64,000 nucleotides of DNA from an uncultured Tenacibaculum sp. (GCF_947495995.1 NZ_CANMAX010000001.1:558001-622000); one strand, 5' to 3'; positions 43,522 to 53,026 are shown, numbered from the stretch's first letter. Numbers and translations: made by a program. The notes: a model not told the origin generated them from the letters alone.

Positions 43522-45842
43522 TAGTTTACAATAGCTATTTTAGTTGTAGCAGATTCGCTTCCATCATCAGTAGTAAGTAAAACGATATACACACCAGAAG
43601 CAACTTTTTGTCCAGCTAAATTTCTTTTATTCCAAACTACTTTACCACCTTGAACTTCTTGTCCTTCTACAACATTCGTTTCATAAACTAAATTTCCTGA
43701 AACATCTAAAATTTTCACATTCGTTCCTCTAGGTAAATTTGTGCCATTTCTACCATCGATAGTTACTGTATCGTTGTTCTTTAAAACTGGATTTGGATAC
43801 GCATAAACTTCTCCTAAAGTATCTCCAAAAGGATCTACATTACTATTGTAAGCAACAATCCCTCTATCTGTTGCGAAAAACACTTTACCTGTAAATTCAT
43901 CTACTGCAATTTCCAATATTTTATTTGAAGGCAAAGGAGAGTTCTCTTTATTGAAATTAGCTAATGTGTTTTGACCATTTGGATTTGTATATAATGCTCC
44001 TCCATTTTCTGTTCCAAACCATTTATTATTAGCTCCGTCTACTTTTATTGAATTTACAGTTTGATCTCCCAATAATCTTTTTGGTATTCCATCGTCTAAA
44101 ATAATGATTGGTTCAGCATCGAAAACAGTAGCATCAAAAATTGAAGCTGGATTATTATACACAACTAAACCAGTTAAAGTTCCAATCCATAATCGATTGT
44201 TCCTGTCCACAGCAACTGCAGTTGTTCTTCTGTTTGGTAAATTTCCTCTTGTGGGCTCGGTAGTTAACGCTCTTTTTCGATCACCATTTTCGTTATATGC
44301 AAACAAACCATTACTTCGTGTCGTCATCCAAACTGTATTGGTATTATCTATGGTGATTTCCCCCATTCCTGGTCTATTCTGAACATAAAGTTCATTGATG
44401 TCGTAATTCGTCCAATTTCCATTTGGCGATAACTTTTTTAATCTTGAATTTCCTAAAATATTTGTCACCCAAAGATTTCCTTCTCTATCAAATGCAGAAC
44501 CACTAATTCTAATTGTTACTCTAGTAGGATCTGCAGGAAGAATATCTTCTAACGGACTATTAGTATTGTTATAAAAGTTAACAACATTATCATCTACAAC
44601 TTCATATAAACCACCAGTTAATCTCGTATTTACACTTCCAGTATCTCCAAAAGAACTTATAAAAACTCTATTATCACTATTTTTATCAATAGTTATACTT
44701 ACTAAATCTCCGAATGGATTTGTAGGATCAAAAGGAGTGTTGATCCAATTTTCTCCATCAAACCTTGAAAAACCTTGTCTTGTTTGCGTTGGAGTAAATG
44801 TTACATCGTAACCTCCATACACAACCCATAAATTATTATTAAAAACATCGATTGAAAACACTTCATTTGAAAGTGGACCTTCTGGATGAATCTCTGTGTA
44901 TGTTGGGGAAGCTACTGCAGCACTTAGTAAACCAAACTCAGAAGTTCCCAATAAAATTGAACTTCCATTTACTGTAGCTGTATTTAATGTAAAATCAAAT
45001 GCTGTTGATGTTGTATTTGTCCCTTGTAATGCTAAAGATGCATTATAAACATTAGCTGACCTTGATAAAGCTATTACTAAATTCTGATTTGAAACATTAA
45101 CATCTACTATATTTTCAGGAAACGAAAGCACTGTTTGCTGGGTTGTTCCGTTTAAACGAATTAATTCTCTATTAGAAACTGCATACACATTTCCTTCAAA
45201 AGAAATAGTTTTCTGAAAACTTCCTGTAAATCTACGTGTCCAATTTGCTGCATCAATTAAACTAGGATTATTTACATCAGCAACAAAAACTCCAATATCT
45301 GTAGCGGCATAAATTTCGTTATTTAAAACTGTAGTTTCATTTACATTTACACTACTCGAAGCTGGTCCGATAAAATAAGTATCTCCAAACTCTAATCGTT
45401 CAATATCATATACAACTATGGCAAATGAAGTCGAAATAAACAACTTACCATCGTGTTCAAAAATATCGTTTACTCGCTTTAAACCTGACTGATTAAAATT
45501 GACTATATCTGGTGAAACTGTTACAGAACCATCGTCACTAATTACCTCTATCAATCCTGTTTCGTATCCAATAACGATTCTATCAAAAGTTTCGTTATAA
45601 TGAATTGTAGATGTTTCTTCTCCAGATAATCCATTTACTGAAGATACTTTTCGTAACTCTTCAGTAGTAATGTTGTATGAAAAAATAGCATTGTCTGTTA
45701 ATGCAAAAACTTCATCGTTATTAATCACAAAATCCTTCACATTATTATATGAGAAAAAGTCTTCCCAACGATCACTAAAATCATTTTGTGCGCTAATTAA
45801 CGTGATGCAAAGAAGTGCTAAAAGTGTAGAGATTTTCTTCAT
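43521..45842 (-). CDS. porZ: PorZ, type IX secretion system attachment-complex protein
   Basis: 773 residues. A signal peptide ends at about residue 19 (ISAQ). Two beta-propellers of the regulator-propeller type (about 25-330 and 330-660) show repeated blades such as NTVWMTTRSNGLFAYNENG, NRLWIGTLTGLVVYN and NNKWFGTENGGALYT. A type IX type-A sorting domain follows (about 680-773): YAYPNPVLKNN, a LPRGTNVKILDVSGNLVYE strand pair and SGVYIVLLTTDDG. PorZ is a surface protein that supports the attachment complex with the PorU sortase and delivers anionic lipopolysaccharide. It is the first gene of the run porZ-recO-receptor-DUF3817. The CTD means it is itself exported through SprA. Confidence 0.9.
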   Translation of the reverse strand: MKKISTLLALLCITLISAQNDFSDRWEDFFSYNNVKDFVINNDEVFALTDNAIFSYNITTEELRKVSSVNGLSGEETSTIHYNETFDRIVIGYETGLIEVISDDGSVTVSPDIVNFNQSGLKRVNDIFEHDGKLFISTSFAIVVYDIERLEFGDTYFIGPASSSVNVNETTVLNNEIYAATDIGVFVADVNNPSLIDAANWTRRFTGSFQKTISFEGNVYAVSNRELIRLNGTTQQTVLSFPENIVDVNVSNQNLVIALSRSANVYNASLALQGTNTTSTAFDFTLNTATVNGSSILLGTSEFGLLSAAVASPTYTEIHPEGPLSNEVFSIDVFNNNLWVVYGGYDVTFTPTQTRQGFSRFDGENWINTPFDPTNPFGDLVSITIDKNSDNRVFISSFGDTGSVNTRLTGGLYEVVDDNVVNFYNNTNSPLEDILPADPTRVTIRISGSAFDREGNLWVTNILGNSRLKKLSPNGNWTNYDINELYVQNRPGMGEITIDNTNTVWMTTRSNGLFAYNENGDRKRALTTEPTRGNLPNRRTTAVAVDRNNRLWIGTLTGLVVYNNPASIFDATVFDAEPIIILDDGIPKRLLGDQTVNSIKVDGANNKWFGTENGGALYTNPNGQNTLANFNKENSPLPSNKILEIAVDEFTGKVFFATDRGIVAYNSNVDPFGDTLGEVYAYPNPVLKNNDTVTIDGRNGTNLPRGTNVKILDVSGNLVYETNVVEGQEVQGGKVVWNKRNLAGQKVASGVYIVLLTTDDGSESATTKIAIVN

Positions 45843-45910
45843 AATTGCTTCAAAGATATTTAATAATAACGATAAAAGCGATACATTCGTACAAATTTGA
45901 ACCTGATCTT

Positions 45911-46381
45911 ATGAGTCTAGAAATCGAACGTAAATTTTTAGTTAAAAACAATAGTTTTAAAGATGAAAAGCATACGAAAGTTTACATCAAACAAGGTTTT
46001 TTAAATTCTGATAAAGAACGTGTTGTTCGCGTACGTTTAAAAAACGATCAAGGTTATTTAACTATTAAAGGAAAATCTAATACTTCTGGAACTACTCGAT
46101 TTGAATGGGAAAAAAAAATACCGCAAAAAGAAGCTCAAGATTTATTTGAATTGTGTGAAAAAGGAATCATTGAAAAATATCGTTATTTAATAACTATTGG
46201 TAATCACACTTTTGAAGTAGATGAGTTTTTAGATGATAATAAAGGATTACTTATTGCTGAAGTTGAATTATCTTCTGAAAGTGAAAATTTTGAAAAACCA
46301 GAATGGCTAGGTAAAGAAGTAACTGGTGATATTAAGTATTACAATTCAAACCTTAGTAAGTTACCTTTTAAAGATTGGTAA
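45911..46381 (+). CDS. CYTH-domain protein (triphosphate tunnel metalloenzyme)
   Basis: 156 residues from the ATG at 45911. A start at 45845 would add 22 residues of no known fold before the signature, so it is rejected. The EIERKF signature (4-9) opens the family, followed by alternating charged strands (RVVRVRLKNDQGYLTIKGKSN, then TRFEWEKKIP) that line the tunnel, and LLIAEVEL near the end. CYTH proteins hydrolyse inorganic triphosphate or thiamine triphosphate, or make cAMP; the short form without a CHAD domain is most often a tripolyphosphatase. It is convergent with trhA, whose stop codon directly abuts its own. Precise substrate unknown. Confidence 0.85.
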   Translation: MSLEIERKFLVKNNSFKDEKHTKVYIKQGFLNSDKERVVRVRLKNDQGYLTIKGKSNTSGTTRFEWEKKIPQKEAQDLFELCEKGIIEKYRYLITIGNHTFEVDEFLDDNKGLLIAEVELSSESENFEKPEWLGKEVTGDIKYYNSNLSKLPFKDW

Positions 46382-47023
46382 CTATAAATTATATATTGCC
46401 CAAAAATGACAAAGACTTCCAAGCAAAACAAATACATGGAAAATAGCGTGATTATATGGGATTTTCTTAATTGAATATAACACCGCTCCAATAGTATAAA
46501 AAACTCCACCGGCAATTAAATTATTTGCTCCTTCTGGTGATAAACTATCTAATAAAGGACCTATAAAAAATACAACTAACCACCCCATTAAAACATACAT
46601 TACTGTAGAAACGTGTTTTAATTTCCCAGTAAAAAACAGTTTAAAAATTATTCCTACTAAAGCGAAACTCCACACAATTAAGAACATTCTCCAGCCTAAA
46701 TCTGATTGTAACGCTATTAAACAAAACGGAGAATAACTTCCTGCTATTAATACAAAAATCGCAGCATGATCGAAAACTTTCAGCTTTTTTCTCTTTTCTG
46801 CAACTGTTGTCTTATGATAAAAAGTTGAAGCCGAGTATAAAGCAATTAAACTTATACCATAGATAATCAAACTTATTTGACACCACACATCAACATAACA
46901 GAGTGCTTTACGGATTAAAAGAGGAAACGCAATACAGCTTGCTAATAACCCGATAGCATGTGTAAGAACATTGTAAAATTCTTCTTTTGTACTGTATTCA
47001 CTTATTTTATTGTTGTTCTGCAT
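46382..47023 (-). CDS. trhA: PAQR-family membrane protein TrhA (hemolysin III)
   Basis: 213 residues with seven hydrophobic segments. The conserved PAQR histidines are present: FYNVLTHAIGLLAS in the first helix, SASTFYHKTT between the second and third (FYHK with a conserved His), and HAIFHVFVLLGSLCHFWAIY at the end. Bacterial TrhA proteins help maintain membrane fluidity, and the family includes adiponectin receptors. The first 17 bp overlap the end of the acyltransferase gene, so both could act on membrane lipid composition. The old 'hemolysin' name is misleading. Function by family. Confidence 0.88.
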   Translation of the reverse strand: MQNNNKISEYSTKEEFYNVLTHAIGLLASCIAFPLLIRKALCYVDVWCQISLIIYGISLIALYSASTFYHKTTVAEKRKKLKVFDHAAIFVLIAGSYSPFCLIALQSDLGWRMFLIVWSFALVGIIFKLFFTGKLKHVSTVMYVLMGWLVVFFIGPLLDSLSPEGANNLIAGGVFYTIGAVLYSIKKIPYNHAIFHVFVLLGSLCHFWAIYNL

Positions 47024-47786
47024 CTAAAGCTTTGTTGGTATCTTTCATGTAACGTACATCGTTACTTAACTCTGTATACATTAAATCGAAAAGTTGATTC
47101 TTAAGCTGAATTCGATCTTCGATTTTTAAATCTTCTGTTGGTATAAATTTATACTGTTTAGCTCGTAATTTAGTTGGACCGCCTTTAAAAATATCCCAAG
47201 AAAACGAACGTTTACAATCGAAATAAATTTGAGGAACAATTGGTATTTTAAGCTCTATCGCTAAACTAAAAGCTCCGTTTTTAAAAGGTGCTAAAACTAC
47301 TCCTTCTTCAGGCACTAGACCTTCTGGATAAATTGCAACGCTTGTTCCGTCTTTTAGACGTTTCTTAGCTAAACCATATACCTTTCTTCTACTTGATGCA
47401 CTACTACGATCTACCATAATTACCACACGCTTGTAGAAAAAACCAAACACTGGGATTTTAACTAACTCTTTCTTTCCTACGAAAACGATCGGATTCTTAC
47501 TCATAATTATCATCAACCAGATATCAAAAAAAGAAGTGTGATTTGCACAAAACACATAACTTTTATCTCGATCTATTTCTTCATCTCGTTCAATATCAAG
47601 ACGAAATCCCATCGCAAAAACTAAGAAATATGAAAAGTAACGTGCTGCCTTCCAGAAATACGGATATAATTTTTCACTAGACGACAATATTATTAGTATT
47701 GGCGACAATAAAACAATACCTACAAACATTAATACATAAAACCATGCACGCCATAATAATAGAAAGGGAATTTTTATGTATTTCAT
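47007..47786 (-). CDS. plsC: 1-acyl-sn-glycerol-3-phosphate acyltransferase (PlsC family)
   Basis: 259 residues. An N-terminal membrane segment (about 8-36) precedes the acyltransferase motifs: NHTSFFD (82-88; the HX4D pair supplies the catalytic His-Asp) and YPEG (153-156), which binds the phosphate. VPQIYFD forms the later conserved strand. The enzyme puts an acyl chain onto lysophosphatidate in phospholipid synthesis. It is followed by trhA with a 17-bp overlap. It could alternatively act in ornithine-lipid synthesis (OlsA), but no OlsB is nearby. The start at 47786 gives a standard length. Confidence 0.85.
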   Translation of the reverse strand: MKYIKIPFLLLWRAWFYVLMFVGIVLLSPILIILSSSEKLYPYFWKAARYFSYFLVFAMGFRLDIERDEEIDRDKSYVFCANHTSFFDIWLMIIMSKNPIVFVGKKELVKIPVFGFFYKRVVIMVDRSSASSRRKVYGLAKKRLKDGTSVAIYPEGLVPEEGVVLAPFKNGAFSLAIELKIPIVPQIYFDCKRSFSWDIFKGGPTKLRAKQYKFIPTEDLKIEDRIQLKNQLFDLMYTELSNDVRYMKDTNKALDAEQQ

Positions 47787-47865
47787 AGTTGCTAATGTAG
47801 TAATTTCTTTTGTTTGGTAGATTTAAAGGTTATTTTTGTTTTAATGATTTTAAAAAACTTTGCTA

Positions 47866-48666
47866 ATGAAAACCTATTGTATTTGTCTTTTTTTGATACT
47901 ACAATCATTATTCGTTAATGCTTGTAATTCTGCTTATCAATATAAAATATTTCCTATTGGAATTCAAGATCAAAATATTATCACTTTAACTGTAGATATT
48001 CATAGAACAGATTTCTTTGATAAAACAGCAGAGTTTAAAATTCCTGAAATTGGATGGAACATTGAATATTATATTTCTACATACAATTTAAACGGACAAA
48101 TAATCTCAAAGGACAAAACTGAAAAAATCGTAATTGAAGCGGAACATTATGTTAAGGAATTAACTGAAATCTTTCAGAAGAAATTAAAAGCCGAAGTCTC
48201 ACAAAATAAAAATATCTCATTATTTAATCCTGAATATATTTCTTTTTGCGACTTTCAGAAAAAATGCAACATACTTACTTTAGAAAACAATCGTAAAAAG
48301 AAGAAAGATTATTTAACTTATAAATCAAAAAAACATCCAATAAGTCTTAATGCTTTTCAAGAGTTTAAAAGAAGTGCTACATTTACCGATAATTTAATAG
48401 CCTATTACTTAAGTTCTACTCGCATTTATAGAGCAAACAATATTGAGATTGTTATCGGTCATGTAGGAACTGGTCATGAAATATCTATGGGATGGATCAC
48501 AAATGATCCTAATAAAAAGCCTAAAGATGAGTATGATGTTGTAATTTTGGCAAAAGAACACAAACCAAATATAAAATTTGACAAAATAAGTGAAACCGTA
48601 TATGAAGAACCATTATTACATCATGGATATGGGTTTGACTTTTTAATACTAAAAGAAACAAAATAA
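47866..48666 (+). CDS. Hypothetical lipoprotein upstream of trpS
   Basis: 266 residues from the ATG at 47866; a TTG two codons earlier is less likely. The N-terminus is a hydrophobic signal with a candidate lipobox ending at FVNAC (about residue 20), so lipidation is plausible. The rest is mixed and polar, with patterns such as IPEIGWNIEYYISTYNLNG, a basic segment NNRKKKKDYL near the middle and a glycine-poor C-terminus ending FLILKETK. I do not recognise a family. It precedes trpS by one base, so both probably share a transcript from the promoter in the gap left of 47866. Expressed from its own promoter, function unknown. Confidence 0.6.
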   Translation: MKTYCICLFLILQSLFVNACNSAYQYKIFPIGIQDQNIITLTVDIHRTDFFDKTAEFKIPEIGWNIEYYISTYNLNGQIISKDKTEKIVIEAEHYVKELTEIFQKKLKAEVSQNKNISLFNPEYISFCDFQKKCNILTLENNRKKKKDYLTYKSKKHPISLNAFQEFKRSATFTDNLIAYYLSSTRIYRANNIEIVIGHVGTGHEISMGWITNDPNKKPKDEYDVVILAKEHKPNIKFDKISETVYEEPLLHHGYGFDFLILKETK

Positions 48667-48667
48667 A

Positions 48668-49636
48668 ATGTCTAGAATTTTAACTGGTGTACAAAGTACT
48701 GGTACGCCACATTTAGGAAATTTATTAGGTGCAATTTTACCAGCAATTGAAATGGCTAATCAGCCAGAAAACGAATCGTTTTTATTTATTGCAGATATGC
48801 ATTCATTAACTCAAATTAAAGACGGAAATCAATTACGTGAAAACACATACAGTACAGCTGCTACTTGGTTAGCTTGTGGTATTGATGTGAATAAGACTGT
48901 ATTTTATCGTCAAAGTGATATTCCTGAAGTAACAGAATTAACTTGGTATTTAAATTGTTTCTTTCCATACAACAGATTAAAACTTGCACATAGTTTTAAA
49001 GATAAAGCAGATCGTTTAGAAGATGTTAATTCTGGATTGTTTACCTATCCAATGTTAATGGCTGCTGATATTTTGTTATACGATGCTGAAATTGTTCCTG
49101 TAGGAAAAGATCAATTACAGCATTTAGAAATGACAAGAGATGTTGCCGAGAGACTAAATAATATTGTCGGAGAAACTTTAGTTCCGCCACAAGCAAAAAT
49201 TCAAGAACATACACAGTTAGTTCCTGGAGTTGATGGTGAAAAAATGAGTAAATCTCGTGATAACGTCATTAATATCTTTTTACCAGACAAAAAGTTACGT
49301 AAGCAAATCATGAAAATTCAAACTGATAGTACTCCTTTAGAAGAGCCTAAAAACCCTGATGGAGATAATGTTTTTGCTTTATATAAATTATTAGCTTCTG
49401 ATGAGCAAATTGCTGAGATGCGTGCAAATTATGAAGGCGGAAATTATGGTTATGGACATGCAAAACAAGCTTTATACGAATTGATTATTGATAAGTTTGC
49501 TGATGTACGTTCAAAATACAATCACTACATGGAGAACAAAAATGAAATTGATGAAGCATTAGCAATTGGTGCTGAAAAAGCTAGAAAAGTAGCTCAAGAT
49601 GTTTTACAACGTGTACGTGCTAAAGTAGGTTACTAG
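48668..49636 (+). CDS. trpS: Tryptophanyl-tRNA synthetase
   Basis: 322 residues, standard length. The class I signatures are TPHLGN (13-18, the HIGH-equivalent) and KMSKS (192-196), with the substrate-binding MAADILLYDA and VPVGKDQLQHLE segments (131-154). The enzyme charges tRNA-Trp. It follows the hypothetical lipoprotein gene by one base, and an intrinsic terminator lies 24 bp after its stop. No leader-type attenuator is visible upstream. Confidence 0.97.
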   Translation: MSRILTGVQSTGTPHLGNLLGAILPAIEMANQPENESFLFIADMHSLTQIKDGNQLRENTYSTAATWLACGIDVNKTVFYRQSDIPEVTELTWYLNCFFPYNRLKLAHSFKDKADRLEDVNSGLFTYPMLMAADILLYDAEIVPVGKDQLQHLEMTRDVAERLNNIVGETLVPPQAKIQEHTQLVPGVDGEKMSKSRDNVINIFLPDKKLRKQIMKIQTDSTPLEEPKNPDGDNVFALYKLLASDEQIAEMRANYEGGNYGYGHAKQALYELIIDKFADVRSKYNHYMENKNEIDEALAIGAEKARKVAQDVLQRVRAKVGY

Positions 49637-49660
49637 TTATAAACTAAATTATATAAATTT

Positions 49661-49698
49661 AAGCTTCTGAGAATATTTCTTAGGAGCTTTTGTTTTTT
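49661..49698 (+). terminator. Intrinsic terminator after trpS
   Basis: AAGCTTCTGAGAA (49661-49673) pairs with TTCTTAGGAGCTT (49677-49689) over 13 bp with two G-U positions and a three-base loop, followed by TTTGTTTTTT. The stem starts 25 bp after the trpS stop. Confidence 0.88.
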
Positions 49699-49882
49699 AT
49701 AACTGTTTATCAATTAGAATTAACTTTTCTATTCAGGTACAATAATTTACTATTGGGAAAATAAATCAATTTCTCTACAGAAAAATTCATAATTTGATTT
49801 TTAAAGAACACTATTAACCAAAAACTTTAGTGTAACAACTGTACATTTTAAATGTCTTTTTAAGACAACTGAAAAATCAAAT

Positions 49883-51310
49883 ATGAAAAACTTACTTACA
49901 CTTTCACTACTACTTTTAACATATCTTTCTTTTGCTCAAGAAGAATGTAAATGCTATAAAGATTTAGATTTTGTAATTAACTATTATGAAAACAATCTTC
50001 CTGGATTTAAAGACAATGTTACTTCTAAAACAAAAGCAATATACGCTTCCTTAAAAACCAATTTAATTGAAGAAGCAAGGAAAGTCAGTACGAAAAACGA
50101 TTGTTATAAATTAACATTACAATATGTAGAGTTTTTTAGAGATAATCATTCTTCAATTTACATGAGAAGTCAAAATATCGATGAAAATAATGAAGAAGAA
50201 TTACAACAATTTTTAGCTTCAGAAACTTATACTTCAAGAGAAACAATTCCATTAGAAAAAGTAGATCAAAAACAATATCCTATAGATAATATTCTTGGAA
50301 TTTATGAAATCAAAAATGCATATACAGTTGCTGTAATTCCGAGTAAAACTAAGTTGAGAGATTATGTTGGTGTAATTTTAGATGCAAAAACAAAACTTTG
50401 GAAAAAAGGACAAGTAAAATTTGAACTTAAAAAAACAGCTACTCCAAATGAGTTTTTAGCAATTAGCTATTTAAAAAATCATGCTGTAAAATACGATAGT
50501 CGATTCTCTTTAAAAGAAGGCGTTCTTGGAGATTATTGGTTTAAAACTTCATTAAATTCTTATGCAAATCATGCAATTGATGTTCCATCTACTTATGATT
50601 TTAAAACAATTAACGATAGTATTTCTTATTTACGAATTCCTACTTTTTCAGGTAAAAGATCCGCTAAAATCGATTCGCTATACAAAGCTTCTTTCGATAA
50701 AATTAAAAAGCAGCCTTACTTAATTATTGATGTTCGTAATAATGGTGGAGGAAGTGATGATAATGTTAATCCACTTTTAGAATTTATCTACACGAATAAA
50801 ATCAAAACCGATAAAGTTGATTTATACATTACTAAAGACAACATTAAAATTTGGGAAAGTTGGTATGAAGATGCAAAAAGTGATACGGTAAACTTTGATA
50901 AAGATCGAGTAAAATGGTTTGAGAACAGGGTAGAACGAATGAAAAAAGCAAAGTTAAACTCTTATATTTCTGTATCAAAAGGAGGAAGAATGAGTAGAAA
51001 GTTTAAGCCTAATGCCGTCAAAAAAGTTGCTATTATATACAATAAAAACTGTGCTAGCTCTTGTGAAACTCTTTTATTTTGGGCAAAACAAAGCAAGAAG
51101 ACTATTTTAGTTGGAGAAAATTCTGGCGGATATGTTGGTTATGGTGAAGTTGGCGCAGTAATAACTCCTTGTTACAATTTTACATTAACATGTACATCTA
51201 GTCGATACAAAAAACAACGTGCTTATGAAGTGATTGGTATTGCTCCTGACTTTTATTTAAACAACCAAAAAAGCTGGATAGATCAAACTATTAATCTTTT
51301 GAAGGAATAA
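49883..51310 (+). CDS. S41-family peptidase (tail-specific protease-like)
   Basis: 475 residues. A signal peptide ends at about residue 18 (SFAQ). The mature part has a Cys-x-Cys pair (ECKCYKDLDF) and a helical N-terminal domain. The conserved RNNGGGSDDN (285-294) leads to the S41 core, and ASSCETLLFW (391-400) carries the putative nucleophile Ser392 or Ser393. ENSGGYVGYGE is also S41-typical. A Lys of the Ser-Lys dyad may be in AKQSKK, but spacing should be checked by alignment. It lacks a PDZ domain, unlike CtpA. It follows trpS by 246 bp with a terminator between, so it is a single gene. It would act on periplasmic or surface proteins; the substrate is unknown. Confidence 0.78.
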   Translation: MKNLLTLSLLLLTYLSFAQEECKCYKDLDFVINYYENNLPGFKDNVTSKTKAIYASLKTNLIEEARKVSTKNDCYKLTLQYVEFFRDNHSSIYMRSQNIDENNEEELQQFLASETYTSRETIPLEKVDQKQYPIDNILGIYEIKNAYTVAVIPSKTKLRDYVGVILDAKTKLWKKGQVKFELKKTATPNEFLAISYLKNHAVKYDSRFSLKEGVLGDYWFKTSLNSYANHAIDVPSTYDFKTINDSISYLRIPTFSGKRSAKIDSLYKASFDKIKKQPYLIIDVRNNGGGSDDNVNPLLEFIYTNKIKTDKVDLYITKDNIKIWESWYEDAKSDTVNFDKDRVKWFENRVERMKKAKLNSYISVSKGGRMSRKFKPNAVKKVAIIYNKNCASSCETLLFWAKQSKKTILVGENSGGYVGYGEVGAVITPCYNFTLTCTSSRYKKQRAYEVIGIAPDFYLNNQKSWIDQTINLLKE

Positions 51311-51320
51311 ATTACTAAAA

Positions 51321-51387
51321 AGCTGTTTAAAATTAGCGTAGTGAGATTCTGAAATAAATTCAGAATGACATTATTTTTTAGACAGCT
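51321..51387. repeat. Palindromic intergenic element between S41 peptidase and cytochrome c genes
   Basis: AGCTGTTTAAAA (51321-51332) pairs with TTTTAGACAGCT (51376-51387). Inside, ATTCTGAA (51346-51353) pairs with TTCAGAAT (51359-51366), giving a nested hairpin. The inner part GTAGTGAGATTCTGAA..TTCAGAATGAC resembles dispersed repeats common in Flavobacteriia intergenic DNA. It lies between two convergent genes and may double as a terminator for either. Confidence 0.6.
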
Positions 51388-51391
51388 ACTA

Positions 51392-51745
51392 TTAATCTTT
51401 AGTATACTTTAAAATTTCATTGATTTGCTCGATACTTAACTGTGGAAAAGTAGGTTGATGTTTTTTAGAACTCAAATACTCATGTAAAGAAAGTGAGTCA
51501 AACTTTACACCTCTTAAAGCTGGACCGGTCATATCATCTTTATCTAACTTATGACAAGAGGCACAATTTGCATTAAAAAGCTTTCTTCCTGCTCTCTGTT
51601 CTTCAGTAATTGTATCTACAGTTCCACAAAAAAATCTTGGCTCTTCTTCTGCTGTTTCAGAAAATATCACAGAAGAAAAAAGCATCATCATGATTGTAAT
51701 AAATACGACCATGTATGATGCAAATATTTTGTTTTTTAAACTCAA
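51392..51745 (-). CDS. Small membrane-anchored cytochrome c
   Basis: 117 residues. An N-terminal uncleaved or signal helix (about 8-28) is followed by a soluble c-type domain with heme motif CASCH (61-65) and a candidate axial Met72 in KDDMTGPALRG. The domain is only about 65 residues, a compact class I cytochrome. It would face the periplasm and shuttle electrons. The gene starts 4 bp after the aldo/keto reductase stop, so they are co-transcribed, though a functional link is not obvious. No cytochrome oxidase genes are adjacent. Confidence 0.85.
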   Translation of the reverse strand: MSLKNKIFASYMVVFITIMMMLFSSVIFSETAEEEPRFFCGTVDTITEEQRAGRKLFNANCASCHKLDKDDMTGPALRGVKFDSLSLHEYLSSKKHQPTFPQLSIEQINEILKYTKD

Positions 51746-51749
51746 GAAA

Positions 51750-52790
51750 CTAAGGCGCTGGATTCGGCATTGCTGCGTGCACTGCCTCTACTTCTTTCAA
51801 AATTTCTTCAGTTAATTCAACATGAATTGAGTTAATATTTTCTTTTAATTGATCCATTTTTGTAGCTCCAATAATATTACTCGTTACAAATGGTAACTGA
51901 TTAATATACGCTAAAGCTAACTCAGATAATGTTAAACCGTGTTTTTCTGCAATTGCTAAATAAGCTTGCACTGCATTTTGAGATCCATCTCCCATATAAC
52001 GAGCTATAAAACGAGGAAATAATGTTCCTCTTGCTCCTTCTGGCTTCCCTCCGTTTAAATACTTTCCAGAAAGTACTCCTTGCGCTAAAGGAGAATATGC
52101 TAAAAGTCCTATATCTTCACGCATCGAAACTTCAGACATTCCGTATTCGTAACCTCGATGAATTAATGAATATGAATTTTGAATGGTTACCATTCTAGGT
52201 AAATCATGCTGTTCAGCAGCTTGTAAATACTTCATTGTTCCCCAAGGAGTTTCGTTTGATAAACCTACATGTTTTATCTTTCCTTCTTTAATTAAACCTT
52301 GAAGTGTTTCTAAAATTTCAATATGATTTTCTGCTTCTTTTGCTGAAGTTTGATACGGATAATCACGCACACCAAAACAGTTTACTCCTCGATTTGGCCA
52401 GTGTAACTGATATAAATCGATATAATCTGTTTGTAAACGTTGCAGACTACCTTCAACAGCTTCAACAATATTCTTTCCTGTTAAACCTCCAGATCGAATA
52501 TGCGCTGTATAATCTCCACCTCCAGCTATTTTAGAAGCTAAAACAACTTTATCTCTATTTCCTGTTTTCTTGAACCAGTTTCCGATGATCTTTTCTGTAG
52601 CTCCGTAAGTTTCTGGAGTTGCAGGTACAGAATATAACTCAGCAGTATCAAAAAAATTCACACCTTGCTCTAAGGCATAATCCATTTGCTCAAATCCTTC
52701 TGCTTCTGTATTCTGATTCCCCCAAGTCATTGTTCCTAAACAAATCTTAGAAACTTTAACATCGGTATTTGGTAATGTTGTGTATTTCAT
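51750..52790 (-). CDS. Aldo/keto reductase (Tas-like)
   Basis: 346 residues, standard for the Tas branch of the AKR family. The catalytic tetrad is visible: Asp48 and Tyr53 in FFDTAELY, Lys87 in LASKIAGG and His128 in YQLHWP. A Tas-typical insertion CFGVRDYPYQ follows, and the NADP-phosphate-binding tail sits in the late IGATKMDQLKENI segment. It reduces aldehydes or ketones with NADPH. It precedes the cytochrome c gene by 4 bp. The physiological substrate is unknown. Confidence 0.88.
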   Translation of the reverse strand: MKYTTLPNTDVKVSKICLGTMTWGNQNTEAEGFEQMDYALEQGVNFFDTAELYSVPATPETYGATEKIIGNWFKKTGNRDKVVLASKIAGGGDYTAHIRSGGLTGKNIVEAVEGSLQRLQTDYIDLYQLHWPNRGVNCFGVRDYPYQTSAKEAENHIEILETLQGLIKEGKIKHVGLSNETPWGTMKYLQAAEQHDLPRMVTIQNSYSLIHRGYEYGMSEVSMREDIGLLAYSPLAQGVLSGKYLNGGKPEGARGTLFPRFIARYMGDGSQNAVQAYLAIAEKHGLTLSELALAYINQLPFVTSNIIGATKMDQLKENINSIHVELTEEILKEVEAVHAAMPNPAP

Positions 52791-52903
52791 GTACTCAATT
52801 ATTTAATTTACTAATGCAACAGTATTCTAATTTTCTACTATTTTATTGCATTACTCCATTATTAACTTCCTATGACTTCAGAGAATTAAACCATTTTAAA
52901 TTA

Positions 52904-52989
52904 TCAGTTCGAGAACTATTCCTAAGTTAAAATTCTTATTCTCGATACATTTTTTTTCATTTCTCTCTAAAAAATCACTCGAATTGACA
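52904..52989. repeat. Dispersed palindromic repeat, copy A
   Basis: The 86-bp element opens with TATCAGTTCGAG (from 52903) and closes with CTCGAATTGACA, an imperfect terminal inverted repeat. A second inner pair TCGAGAA/TTCTCGA is also present. Copy B at 54926-55010 aligns over most of its length. It has no coding potential and looks like a miniature or RUP-like repeat. Confidence 0.6.
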
Positions 52990-53026
52990 GAAGTTTTATC
53001 CAATTACGCAATTGGTTTTAATCTGA

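Noticed and set aside
45845..45910. Upstream start for the CYTH gene
   Set aside because: The EIERKF signature normally sits within about ten residues of the N-terminus, as with the ATG at 45911.
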